In this document: positions 1 through 8,446 of the stretch, one piece after another
How the letters are laid out: each line of letters begins with the position of its first letter
Position numbering within the stretch: the first letter of the stretch is position 1
From: GCA-2717185 sp047517345
GTDB lineage: Bacteria > Pseudomonadota > Alphaproteobacteria > UBA8366 > GCA-2717185
Direction: 5' to 3'
DNA length: 64,000 nucleotides
Assembly: GCA_047517345.1 (NCBI GenBank)
Contig: JAKZTB010000106.1
Span: 1-64,000 of the forward strand
Program-made: the position numbers and the translations under genes
The notes under the pieces: model-generated
Seen by the model: the letters and a program-made list of their open reading frames with translations, nothing else
Database searches by the model: none
What the model was told of the DNA's origin: nothing

Positions 1-125
1 CTGGCGGTGCGGAGCGTTCCCACCTTCTCCTGCTCGACCCTGCCGTCGTGACAAAATCCTGCCTTGGAGCGGCCCATTGTCACGAATAGCCGTTTTCGGC
101 CGTTCGTCTCGACACAAAAAACGCA
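1..125. other. No gene recognised at left edge
   Basis: I see no coding region with a plausible start or recognisable product in the first 125 bases. The stretch lies directly downstream of the truncated NicX-like pseudogene, so it may be sequence joined on when that gene lost its 3' end. Confidence 0.4.
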
Positions 126-629
126 CTAAATCAATGACTTATATTCTCCATACCAGACCCACACCCCTTCGGACAGCATCTTGATCCCCGCTTTGACCTT
201 CGGTGTCAGGTCCGGATCCGGCACCAGCCGCTCGAGAACCTCCGGATGCTCGTTCGACACCATCATCAGCCGGGCGCCGCCTTTCAAGATTCTAGGCAGT
301 TCGGGCGCGTGGAGCATCCCTTAGACCGTGCAATCGACGACGATCGTCGAACCGGCAAGCGCCGCGACGACCGGTTCGAGACCTTGCACGGCGTTCGAGG
401 CGCCGGTCGAGCGGACGGGCACTGGCGCATTCTGCGGCGGCGTCGTCAATTTTACGTGAAAGACCTTCGCGCCGAGCCGCAACAGCGCCAGTTCGGCGAG
501 ATGAACGTTGAGCTCGCGGGATTGGGTTTCCGAAAGGATCGCGGCCGTATCCCCGGGCTCGACCTTACAGAGTTCGAAAACCGAGACGAACGTGTCGATC
601 CACTTGCCTTCCAGGCGGTCGGAAAACAT
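126..629 (-). pseudogene. Broken NicX-like 2,5-dihydroxypyridine 5,6-dioxygenase family gene
   Basis: The reading frame starts at ATG 627-629 behind an AGGAGG ribosome site and encodes a protein like the 2,5-dihydroxypyridine dioxygenase/M29-peptidase-like family (start MFSDRLEGKWIDTFVSVFEL). That family opens hydroxypyridine rings in nicotinate breakdown. Codon 103, at 321-323, is TAA; the frame then continues in the same register with GMLHAPELPRILKGG. Homologues normally carry a residue, often Glu, between DCTV and GML, so GAA to TAA is the simplest change. The frame stops at 126 after about 165 codons, whereas the family is about 350 residues, so the C-terminal half with the metal site is missing. 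Nonsense mutation plus truncation make an active enzyme unlikely. Family assignment is from recall of conserved sequence, not a search. Confidence 0.7.
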
Positions 630-816
630 GCGCCGTCTCCTCCTTTACGTTTTGAACGGCAAACCGAGCGCAGTACATTTTATGCGTACTTTCCGGGGGG
701 CCGTCGGGACGTATTTCTCACGGTGGTAATTATGCCCACTAACAGCCCGAGCGAAACAGAAATCGCGCCGAACGAGAACGCGCGGCAGCGTCGATAGAAC
801 GCGAAGGGATGACGTC

Positions 817-2025
817 ATGACCGAACACCCTAGAATGCCCCTCGAGAGCGTGCGCATTCTCGATATTTCCACGATAATCGCCGCACCCGTGGCCAGCGGC
901 CTGCTTGCCGATTTCGGCGCCGAGGTGATCAAGGTGGAATTGCCGGGGGTCGGCGACCCCCTGCGAGCCCTGCCGCCGCACAAGGACGGCGTGCCGCTGT
1001 GGTGGAAGGTCACCAACCGCAACAAGAAGGGCATTACCCTCGATTTGCGCAAGGACGAAGGCAAGGATTTGTTCCGGCAGCTGGTCGCCAAGGTCGACGT
1101 ACTGACCGAGAACTTCCGGCCCGGCACGCTGGAGCGCTACGGCTTGGGACCGGACGTGCTGAAGGAACTGAATCCCGACCTGATCGTGCTCCGGGTTTCC
1201 GGCTACGGCCAGACCGGGCCGTTGTCGAAGCGTCCGGGCTTCGCGCGGATCGCTGAGGCCTATGCCGGCTTCACGTCGATTTGCGGCACCGCCGACCGGC
1301 CGCCAATGCATGTCGGCTATCCCGTCGCCGACGCGGTCACCGGGCTGTTCGGCGCCATCGGTGTGCTTGTCGCCCTGTTCGACCGCATGGCGAATCCGGA
1401 GACCGGCGGCGAAACCATCGACTGTTCCCTGGTCGAGTCCATGCTGCGGCTGAACGAATTCATGGTCATCGAATACGACCAACTGGGCGCCGTCCGGCAG
1501 CGGTCGGGCAACCGCAGTCAATATGCCGGTCCCTCCAACGTGTACGAGACCAAGGACGGCACGTGGTTCTCCATGAGCGCCTCGGCGCAGACGGTGTACG
1601 AGCGCCTCGCCCATGCCATCGGCCGCCCCGACCTGATCGACGATCCGCGATTCGCCACCAATCCCGCCCGCGTCGAAAACGCCGACGCCCTGGATGACAT
1701 CATCGGCGCTTGGTTCGCCACCCAGACGCAGGACAAAATCCTGAAGCTGTTCGAGGAACAGGGCGTCTCCGGCGGTCCCGTGAACGATTCCAAGGACGTC
1801 TTCGAGTCCGAACACTTCCGCGACCGCGAGGCGATCATCGAAATCGAAGACGCGGAACTCGGCACCGTCGCTATGCAGAACGTCTTCCCGCGTCTCGCCC
1901 AGTCCCCCGGCCGCGTCCGCAGCACCGGCCCGAGTCTCGGCGAGCACAACGCGGAGGTGCTCGGCGACCTGCTCGACCTCGACGCGGCGGAAATTGCGGC
2001 GCTGCGCGAAAAGGGCGTGATTTAA
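817..2025 (+). CDS. CaiB/BaiF family CoA transferase
   Basis: Class III CoA transferase of 402 residues, the usual length, which would move CoA between a donor thioester and a carboxylic acid in the cytoplasm. The N-terminal Rossmann part contains ILDISTIIAAPVASGLLADFGAEV (residues 15-37). NRNKKGITLDLRKDEG follows at 68-83 and TENFRPGTLERYGLG at 97-111. The expected catalytic aspartate is D172 in GYPVADAVTGLFGA. It starts at ATG 817 with AAGGGA upstream. It resembles succinyl-CoA:D-citramalate or formyl-CoA transferases, but the acid cannot be told from sequence. It lies between the broken NicX-like gene and a second copy of that gene's 5' end, so it sits inside a local duplication. The substrate may be an acid released by the downstream aldolase; that is inference. 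Confidence 0.9.
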   Translation: MTEHPRMPLESVRILDISTIIAAPVASGLLADFGAEVIKVELPGVGDPLRALPPHKDGVPLWWKVTNRNKKGITLDLRKDEGKDLFRQLVAKVDVLTENFRPGTLERYGLGPDVLKELNPDLIVLRVSGYGQTGPLSKRPGFARIAEAYAGFTSICGTADRPPMHVGYPVADAVTGLFGAIGVLVALFDRMANPETGGETIDCSLVESMLRLNEFMVIEYDQLGAVRQRSGNRSQYAGPSNVYETKDGTWFSMSASAQTVYERLAHAIGRPDLIDDPRFATNPARVENADALDDIIGAWFATQTQDKILKLFEEQGVSGGPVNDSKDVFESEHFRDREAIIEIEDAELGTVAMQNVFPRLAQSPGRVRSTGPSLGEHNAEVLGDLLDLDAAEIAALREKGVI

Positions 2026-2048
2026 GGCGGCGACTTATGGGCTGCGAT

Positions 2049-2194
2049 AGCGCCAGTTCGGCGAGATGAACGTTGAGATCGCGCGACTGAGTTGCCGAAA
2101 AGATCGCGGCCGTACCCCCAGTCTCGACGTATCAGAGTTCGAAAACCGAGACGAACGTATCGACCCGCTTGCTCTCCATGCGATCGGAAAACAT
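2049..2194 (-). pseudogene. Duplicated 5' fragment of the NicX-like gene
   Basis: Bases 2049-2200 align without gaps to 484-635 and read, on the minus strand, as the first 49 codons of the NicX-like gene. It starts at ATG 2192-2194, MFSDRMESKRVDTFVSVFEL, with its own GGGAGGTGA ribosome site at about 2201-2209. Codon 21 is TGA where the other copy has TGT (Cys). Homology stops at the C-terminal side near 2049, so only the 5' end was copied. Many differences are silent or conservative, which suggests the copy was under selection before it broke. Together with the rest of 2026-2338 it fills the 313-base gap after the CoA transferase; I see no other gene there. Confidence 0.75.
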
Positions 2195-2338
2195 GTGCCG
2201 TCACCTCCCTACGGCGTTCTGGGGCGCAAACGACACATCGGGCAAGCCCAACGCGGCCATGTCATCTCTCGGCGATTGCTTTTGCAAGGAATGCGCCGGG
2301 AGGCTATCACCTGGGGCAGCACCAAGGGGAGGATTTCC

Positions 2339-3154
2339 ATGAACGCCACGAAACTCAGACGCACCCTCAAATCCGGCGGCCATGTGTTCGGCTGCATGCT
2401 GTCCCAAATGGCCTCGACCCGGTTCGAGCAGGTATTGTCCGGCAGCACGCTGGACTATGCCATCATCGACTCCGAGCACGGGTCGCGCGACCGGACCGAA
2501 ATCCAGCAGCTCTGCAGCATGCTGCGCCGCGCCGATATCACGCCGGTGGTGCGCGTGCCGATCCCCAAATCCGAATGGGTGGCGATGGCGCTCGACGCCG
2601 GCACGGCGGGCGTTCTTGTGCCCTATTGCGAGACCGTCGAGGAAGTCCAAACCGTGGTCGCGACGGCCAAGTGGCACCCGCTGAAAGGCGAATATCTTCG
2701 CCGTGCGGTGGCGGAAAACGTGCTGCCCAGCCCCGAGACGCGCAAATATCTGCAGAACCGGCGCAAGGAATCCTTCGTCATCGTCGGCATCGAATCCAAG
2801 CCCGCTTATCGCAATCTCGATGCGATCCTGGACGTCGGCGGTATCGACGGCGTGTTCATCGGCCCGAACGATATGTCGACCTCGCTCGGTATTCCCGACG
2901 ATTACTCAAACAGGAAATACCTGCGGGTGATCAAGGACATCATCAAGCGCTGCGAAGCGCGCAAGATCCCCGTCATGGTGCACCAGCAGACGATCGACAC
3001 GTCGACCAAGGCGATCAAGCTGGGCGCTCGCTTCGTCCTGCATTCGACCGATGGCCGCATGCTGCAGCGGATTATCCAGAACGAGATGAACGCGCTGCGC
3101 AAGGTCGCCGGCGCCGCGGCGTCCGCCGCGAAGGATACGGTCGAAACGGTGTAA
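2339..3154 (+). CDS. HpcH/HpaI aldolase/citrate lyase family protein
   Basis: A 271-residue class II pyruvate aldolase of the HpaI/GarL type, which cleaves or forms 4-hydroxy-2-oxo acids to pyruvate and an aldehyde. The TIM barrel carries the family landmarks: DYAIIDSEHG with the likely catalytic H47, VVRVP with R72, VGIESKPAYRNLDAI with metal ligand E152, and GIDGVFIGPNDMS with metal ligand D178. The chosen ATG at 2339 follows GGGGAGGA; an upstream extension to 2066 would run through the duplicated NicX fragment and is rejected. In aromatic meta-cleavage pathways such an enzyme acts late, which fits the neighbouring ring-dioxygenase remnant. Its own substrate is unknown. Confidence 0.88.
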   Translation: MNATKLRRTLKSGGHVFGCMLSQMASTRFEQVLSGSTLDYAIIDSEHGSRDRTEIQQLCSMLRRADITPVVRVPIPKSEWVAMALDAGTAGVLVPYCETVEEVQTVVATAKWHPLKGEYLRRAVAENVLPSPETRKYLQNRRKESFVIVGIESKPAYRNLDAILDVGGIDGVFIGPNDMSTSLGIPDDYSNRKYLRVIKDIIKRCEARKIPVMVHQQTIDTSTKAIKLGARFVLHSTDGRMLQRIIQNEMNALRKVAGAAASAAKDTVETV

Positions 3155-3260
3155 ATTCGGTCGCGGTTTGGCGTGTGCGGTTGTGCGGGTCATAATTATT
3201 GGAGCTGATCGGCGGGCGTTGTTTCGGCGATCGCGCTCCTTGGTATGAGAGTCTGAAAAC

Positions 3261-4268
3261 ATGAAGATCACCGTATTCGGCGCCGGCGCGATCGGCGGCA
3301 ATCTGGGGGCGCTGCTGAATCGCCAAGGTTATGACGTCAGCCTGATCGCGCGCGACGCGCATCTCGAAGCGATGCGCGAGAAAGGCCTCAAACTGATCAC
3401 TGGCGACCGCCAGTTCGTTACCCACCCGAACGTCACCGACGATCCCAGTACGCTGGGGCCGCAGGACTATGTGGTTGTGTCCTTGAAATCGCACCAGGCG
3501 CCGGGCGTGGTCGATGCGATGCAACCGCTGCTCGGTCCCGACACGACGGTGGCGACGGCGATGAACGGGATACCCTGGTGGTATTTCTACAAGCTCGCCG
3601 GTCCGTGGGAGAATTATCAGGTCAAAGCGGTCGATCCCGACGGCAAGCAATGGAACGGTATCGGGCCGGAGCGGGCGATCGGTTGCATCACCTATGTGGC
3701 CAGCGAAGTGATCGAACCCGGCGTGGTGAGGTCCGGCGGCGGTTTCCGCTACCAGATCGGCGAGCCCGACGGCTCGGAGTCGGCGCGTTGTCTCCGCTTT
3801 CAGGAAGCCGTGGAGGCGTCCGGCATCAAGTGCCAGATCAGGCCGGAAATCCGCAAGGACATCTGGATCAAGCTGATGGGTAACATGGCCTACAACCCGA
3901 CCAGCGCGCTGACCCTGGCGCATGCCGGCGCGATGGTCGACGATTCCGCCATGGAGGCGCTGCTGCGCCGGCTGATGACGGAAGTGATCTCAATCGGTAC
4001 GGCGCTTGGCGCCGACCCGGAGGCCTCTATCGACGCCCGCATCGATGGTACCCGCAAGGGCGCGGCCTTCCACAAGACCTCGATGCTGCAGGATTTGGAA
4101 CGCAACCGGCCGATGGAGATCGCCCCGATCGTCGGCGCGGCGGCGGAACTGGCCGAATTGGCTGGCGTCGAGACGCCGACCATAGACACCGTTCTGGCCT
4201 TGGTTGGTCTGCGGGCGCAAATGAGCGGACTGCTGCCCGGCGCGCCGGCAATAGCGCTGCCGGAATAA
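3261..4268 (+). CDS. Ketopantoate reductase-like (ApbA/PanE family) oxidoreductase
   Basis: Protein of 335 residues with an N-terminal NAD(P) fold starting KITVFGAGAIGGNLGALL and a second helical domain carrying DIWIKLMGNMAYNPTSALT, the usual lysine/asparagine active-site block of the family. It would reduce a 2-oxo acid to a 2-hydroxy acid or the reverse. True PanE makes pantoate, but this copy sits in a catabolic cluster 15 bases before a 2-hydroxyacid dehydrogenase and is longer than the roughly 300-residue housekeeping enzyme, so a pathway-specific role is more likely. About 100 bases separate it from the aldolase upstream; the ribosome site is weak (GAGAG). Confidence 0.82.
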   Translation: MKITVFGAGAIGGNLGALLNRQGYDVSLIARDAHLEAMREKGLKLITGDRQFVTHPNVTDDPSTLGPQDYVVVSLKSHQAPGVVDAMQPLLGPDTTVATAMNGIPWWYFYKLAGPWENYQVKAVDPDGKQWNGIGPERAIGCITYVASEVIEPGVVRSGGGFRYQIGEPDGSESARCLRFQEAVEASGIKCQIRPEIRKDIWIKLMGNMAYNPTSALTLAHAGAMVDDSAMEALLRRLMTEVISIGTALGADPEASIDARIDGTRKGAAFHKTSMLQDLERNRPMEIAPIVGAAAELAELAGVETPTIDTVLALVGLRAQMSGLLPGAPAIALPE

Positions 4269-4283
4269 CGGAAGCGAAATCAA

Positions 4284-5336
4284 ATGCCAAGCAAACACGT
4301 TTTCTATTTCGACTTTTTGACCAATCCGCGGGCATTCGAAGAAACCTTGACCCGGGACGGCGGGATCGAATTGACGCGGCTCGACCTTTCGATGCCGGAT
4401 GCGGAGATCGAACCGGTTTTTCAGCGGGCCAACGGCTACCAGATTCGCGGCAACTGGCGCGACGTACCCGATGAATATCGCGGCCATAGCGCGCTCATCG
4501 CGCGCTGTCCCAATCTGCTGGCAATCTCCACCGGCGGCGCCGGTTACGACACGATCCATGTCGAGGATTGCACCGACGCGGGCGTGCTGGTCGTCAATCA
4601 GGCCGGAATGAACGCGGAGGCCGTATCGGAGCATGCGGTCGGCATGATGCTGTCGCTGACCAAGAAGATCGCGCAGGTGAACCAGGCGCTACGCCGCAAC
4701 AGGGATTGGGTGCGGCGCGACTTTATGAACAACGACATTTTCGGCAAGACGCTGGGGATCGTCGGCCTCGGCCAGATCGGAGCGCGCACGGCGGAAATCT
4801 GCAAGACCGCTTTCGGCATGAACGTGCTGGCGGTTCACCCCAGGCTGACAGTGGAGGAAGCCACGCGTCGCGATGCCGATTTGGTAGAGTTTGACGAATT
4901 GCTCGAACGGTCCGATTTTGTGCTTGTCGCCTGCGGGCTGAACGATGAAACCCGTGGCATGTTCGGGGCGGACGCCTTCGCGAAGATGAAGGAGACCGCC
5001 TATTTCATCACCATCGGCCGCGGCGGTATCCACGATGAAACCGCCTTGGCGAAGGCGCTTTCCAAGGGCCAGTTGGCGGGCGCGGGGCTCGATGTCTGGA
5101 TCGAGGAGCCGCCGCCGCTCGATCATCCGTTGCTCGAATTCGACAACGTCTTCGCCTCGCCGCATATCGCGGCGATCACACCGGAAAGTGCGTTGAAGGG
5201 GATGACCGCCGCGGCCGAGCAGTGGCGCACGATCCTGTCCGGCGGCCGGCCGCCGCGCCTGGCCAATCCGGATGTTTGGCCGGCCGACAAGGAACGCTAC
5301 GAGCGCATCATGGGCGTGCCGGTCACGGACTACTAG
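4284..5336 (+). CDS. D-2-hydroxyacid dehydrogenase (NAD-binding)
   Basis: Phosphoglycerate-dehydrogenase-like protein of 350 residues. The nucleotide fold has LGIVGLGQIGARTAE. The catalytic Arg lies in TIGRGGIHDE, the catalytic Glu region is GAGLDVWIEEPPP, and the His is in ASPHIAAITPES. The typical NQAGMNAEAVSEHAVGMML stretch precedes the Rossmann domain. It interconverts a 2-hydroxy acid and a 2-oxo acid. Fifteen bases separate it from the ketopantoate-reductase-like gene, so the two are probably co-transcribed. Its stop overlaps the convergent amidase stop by three bases at 5333-5336. Substrate specificity is not visible. Confidence 0.9.
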   Translation: MPSKHVFYFDFLTNPRAFEETLTRDGGIELTRLDLSMPDAEIEPVFQRANGYQIRGNWRDVPDEYRGHSALIARCPNLLAISTGGAGYDTIHVEDCTDAGVLVVNQAGMNAEAVSEHAVGMMLSLTKKIAQVNQALRRNRDWVRRDFMNNDIFGKTLGIVGLGQIGARTAEICKTAFGMNVLAVHPRLTVEEATRRDADLVEFDELLERSDFVLVACGLNDETRGMFGADAFAKMKETAYFITIGRGGIHDETALAKALSKGQLAGAGLDVWIEEPPPLDHPLLEFDNVFASPHIAAITPESALKGMTAAAEQWRTILSGGRPPRLANPDVWPADKERYERIMGVPVTDY

Positions 5337-6730
5337 CCGACGCTTACCGGCGGCACCTCGCCGATGATCCAGCGGGCGATTGCGGTCATGCGCGCGTCCT
5401 GGTGCTGCTGGCCCATGACCTGGGCGCCGACCGGCATGCCGCCGACGCTCATCATCGGCATCGTCACGCAGGGCGCGAACAGCATCGAACTGGCCGTATT
5501 GAAGATCGCGTCGCCGGTCGGACGCGGCGCCAGCGGCTCGCCCTGGATGTCGCCCGGCCAGAGCGGCGCCGGCCCCGGACAGGACAGGGTGATCATGGCG
5601 TCGGCAAGATTGCCGATGGCGGCATGGCAGCGTTGCGCCGCTTCGCGCGCCAGCAAGGCGGCGCGGTAGTCGTCCGGGGTCATCGCCTCCGCCTTGGCCA
5701 AAGTCGCCTTGGCCCGCTCGCTGACGAACTCGCCCTTGAGGTCGACCAGGTTGCGCTGCGCCCAGCGGTTCTCCCACGGGGTGATGTTGCCTGTGATGGC
5801 GGGCGCATCGACGACCGTCCGCTCCAGCGTCTCGACCAGCGGATGATCGGCACGGCGGAGCAAAGTGACGCCGGCCCGTTGCAGGTTCTCCAGCAGCCCT
5901 TCGAACGCGACCTTGCTATCGTCGTCCAGAATCGCCCAGCCGGCGGTTTCCAGCACGATCAGGCTCTCCGGTTTGACCGCGGCGGGCGGTGTCAGGGGGC
6001 CGAACAGGCCGAGGGCGCCGCGGTCGCCGCCGGCGCGCTGGGCGATCTCGATGGCGGTCTGCCACATATCCTCGATGCAGCCGGCATGGACGCCGTGCGT
6101 GCTCATGCTGGTCGTCTGGCGTTCGCCGCGGTTGATGCCGCCCTGCGTCGGTTTCAGCGCGACGTTGCCGCAATAGGCGGCCGGGCGGATGATCGAGCCG
6201 CCGACCTGCGTGCCGATCGCCGCCGGCACCATGCGGGACGCGACCGCCGCCGCCGATCCGGAGGACGATCCGCCCGGCGTCCGGGCCGGGTCGAAGGGAT
6301 TGGTCGTGGCGCCCGGATGGGAGCCGCCGAGCTCCGCCGTCACCGTCTTGCCGAGCACGACGGCGCCCGCCTCGCGCAGGGCCCAGACGGCGGCATTGTC
6401 GTATTTCGGATAGTTGCCGGCGTACGCCTCGCAGCCCATCTGCGTCGGCATGTCCTTGGTTTCCAGCAGATCCTTGATGCTGATCGGCAGGCCGTCGATG
6501 GCGGACAGCGCCTTGCCGTCCTTGTAGCGCGCCGTGCTGGTATCGGCCGCCGCGCGGGCGCCGTCCTCGTTCAGCGTGACATAGGCCTTCACCACCGGTT
6601 CGCGCGCGGCGACTGTCTCCAGGCAGCGCTCCAGATAGGCGCGCGGCGTGTCCGAACCTCCCCGGAACGCCGGCACGGAGTCGTGAAAGCTGAGCGACTT
6701 GAAGGTCCTCGGATCGTATGTCTCTGGCAT
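5333..6730 (-). CDS. Amidase (amidase signature family)
   Basis: Amidase-signature hydrolase, about 465 residues. Counting from the chosen start, the Ser-cisSer-Lys triad falls at K86 in LPISIKDLLE, S155 in the Gly/Ser loop TPGGSSSGSA and nucleophile S179 in GTQVGGSI. It would hydrolyse a carboxamide, anilide or carbamoyl group to acid plus amine or ammonia. ATG 6730 is preferred because GGGAGACGGA lies just ahead; ATGs at 6745 and 6766 would add 5 or 12 residues. It diverges from the VOC gene and converges on the dehydrogenase. Neighbouring C-N hydrolases suggest nitrogenous substrates, but this family is too broad for a named product. Confidence 0.9.
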   Translation of the reverse strand: MPETYDPRTFKSLSFHDSVPAFRGGSDTPRAYLERCLETVAAREPVVKAYVTLNEDGARAAADTSTARYKDGKALSAIDGLPISIKDLLETKDMPTQMGCEAYAGNYPKYDNAAVWALREAGAVVLGKTVTAELGGSHPGATTNPFDPARTPGGSSSGSAAAVASRMVPAAIGTQVGGSIIRPAAYCGNVALKPTQGGINRGERQTTSMSTHGVHAGCIEDMWQTAIEIAQRAGGDRGALGLFGPLTPPAAVKPESLIVLETAGWAILDDDSKVAFEGLLENLQRAGVTLLRRADHPLVETLERTVVDAPAITGNITPWENRWAQRNLVDLKGEFVSERAKATLAKAEAMTPDDYRAALLAREAAQRCHAAIGNLADAMITLSCPGPAPLWPGDIQGEPLAPRPTGDAIFNTASSMLFAPCVTMPMMSVGGMPVGAQVMGQQHQDARMTAIARWIIGEVPPVSVG

Positions 6731-6850
6731 GGCTCCGTCTCCCATATGTTTCACCGATTTTGGCACCTTACCCGGCAGGCTTCAATGCGGCGCGCGCATT
6801 TACTACAGTAGAGACAACACTTGGTCCTGCAACGAAACGGAGCCCGACCC

Positions 6851-7255
6851 ATGACCGAACGCCCGACACCCTTCAGCGGTATTCGCCATGTCGCCTTTGC
6901 CGTCCCGAACCTGGAAGAATGTGAGAAGTTCTATACCGAGATCATGGGGATGGAGGTATTGAATCGCGCGAACGAAAATCTCGTCTACCTAACCTGCGGC
7001 AACGACAATCTGTCTTTGGCGCGCGCGAAAAAGCCGACGGACGGCAACAGCTGCTTTGATCATTACGGCTTCATCGTCCGGACGAAGCAGGAATTGGACG
7101 ACTGGTTCGATTACTTCAAGGCCGAGGGCGTCGAGCCCATGGACCAGCCGCACGACCACGCGGATGGCGCGCGCAGCTTCCACGTGAAAGACCCGGCCGG
7201 CAACGTGATCCAGCCGATTTACCACCCGGCGATTTCCGGACAGACGTTCAGTTAG
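6851..7255 (+). CDS. VOC family (glyoxalase/extradiol dioxygenase-like) protein
   Basis: A 134-residue single-domain vicinal-oxygen-chelate protein with the pattern IRHVAFAVPNLEECEKFY at the start and DHYGFIVRTKQELDDW in the middle, ending RSFHVKDPAGNVIQPIYHP, as in glyoxalase I and fosfomycin-resistance-type enzymes. His and Glu/Gln positions at strand ends are consistent with a dimeric metal site. The start at ATG 6851 follows GGAGCC; an in-frame ATG at 6821 is less likely. It may be a lyase, isomerase or dioxygenase; the reaction cannot be named. Confidence 0.8.
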   Translation: MTERPTPFSGIRHVAFAVPNLEECEKFYTEIMGMEVLNRANENLVYLTCGNDNLSLARAKKPTDGNSCFDHYGFIVRTKQELDDWFDYFKAEGVEPMDQPHDHADGARSFHVKDPAGNVIQPIYHPAISGQTFS

Positions 7256-7307
7256 GATTCAGCGCGCCAATTGATCCTAGCGTTGCCGGTTCTCGGTCAG
7301 CGGTATC

Positions 7308-8327
7308 TCATCCGTCGAGCTTATAGGTCCGCGCTGCCGTGTCGTGATGCAGCTTGGCCTTTTCGTTCACCGAGCAGCCTGCCGTCAATAGCTTGAAGGA
7401 ATTCCACAGCACGTTGTAGCTGCAGCTCAGCTTGTCGACGGGGAAGTTCGACTCGAACATGCAGCGGTCGGCGCCGAATTTCTCGATCGTGTATTCGTAG
7501 TAGGGCCGCGTCGCATCCAGCAGCGCCTGGCTGGTCGGCGGCTTGGGTTTCTCGTGCCAGGCGAAACCGTTCACCTCCATATTGATGCCGCCGAGCTTGG
7601 CCACCACGTTCTGACAGGTTGCCAACTCATCGACGGAGGCGCGCCACGCGGCGTAGACTTCGTCCGACTTGCCGGCATAGGGGCCGATGCCGATCGGGCC
7701 GCCGAAATGGTCGAGGATGATGATCGTGTCCGGGAAGGCGCGGGCGAGGTCCGTCACGTCCGGAATCTGCGGATGGTAGCACCAGGCTTCGTAGCTGAGA
7801 TTGCGCGGCCTCAGATGCTTGAAGCCGGTGCGAAATTCGTCGCGCAAGACCAGGTCGCCGGGCGGATTCGTGCGGTGGTTTTCGACTTCGTCGTGTTTGT
7901 CCCAGGCCATGCCGAGGCGGATGCCCTTGAAGCGGCCGCCGCCGGCTTCGATCTGCGCGTCGAGCACGTCGGCGGCCGCGTCGCCGATCTTCAAATCCGT
8001 CGTGCCGATGATGCCCTTGGCGACCCGCGAATCGCCATACAGGCCGGACGCGCTCATCGCCGCAATACCGCGCACGAACTCGGTCTCGCCGAGGGGCTTC
8101 ATCGCCTCGGGTCCGTCCGTCTTGAACATGGCGCCGCATTCGATGAACACGGTGGAGACGACGTTGTGGCCGGCGTAGAGGTCTTCCAGTATCTCGTCCA
8201 GCAGGTAGCGCGGCTGGGTGTACTCGGTCTTGAATTCCCAGAGATGGTGGTGCGGATCGCAAATCGGCAGGTCCGGTTCCAGCGTCTCCTCCACCGTCAA
8301 TGCCAGCCAATCGTCGTGCTTCCCCAT
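7308..8327 (-). CDS. Amidohydrolase family protein (amidohydro_2 type)
   Basis: TIM-barrel metal hydrolase, about 339 residues, with the N-terminal metal motif ICDPHHHLWEF, a mid-barrel IILDHFGGPIGIGPY and the C-terminal CMFESNFPVDK that supplies the last metal-binding Asp region. It is close to lactone hydrolases and decarboxylases such as 2-pyrone-4,6-dicarboxylate hydrolase relatives. ATG 8327 is chosen over ATG 8363 because AAAGAG lies upstream and the family normally starts shortly before the HHH motif. It is divergent from fdrA. The substrate may be a lactone or a cyclic amide; this is inference. Confidence 0.85.
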   Translation of the reverse strand: MGKHDDWLALTVEETLEPDLPICDPHHHLWEFKTEYTQPRYLLDEILEDLYAGHNVVSTVFIECGAMFKTDGPEAMKPLGETEFVRGIAAMSASGLYGDSRVAKGIIGTTDLKIGDAAADVLDAQIEAGGGRFKGIRLGMAWDKHDEVENHRTNPPGDLVLRDEFRTGFKHLRPRNLSYEAWCYHPQIPDVTDLARAFPDTIIILDHFGGPIGIGPYAGKSDEVYAAWRASVDELATCQNVVAKLGGINMEVNGFAWHEKPKPPTSQALLDATRPYYEYTIEKFGADRCMFESNFPVDKLSCSYNVLWNSFKLLTAGCSVNEKAKLHHDTAARTYKLDG

Positions 8328-8446
8328 GATTTGCGCTCTTTCCTTCAATGTGGCTCCCGCCAAATACTCAAACGCTTTAGACCTGCCCTGTCAAAGCGGC
8401 GCCGATCGGTTACAGTGCGCGCTCGGTTTTGCGGTGAAGAGGGCTC

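Noticed and set aside
3155..3260. Regulatory RNA between the aldolase and ketopantoate-reductase-like genes
   Set aside because: Only a weak AT patch (TCATAATTATTGG) is present with no stable conserved fold that I can recognise.
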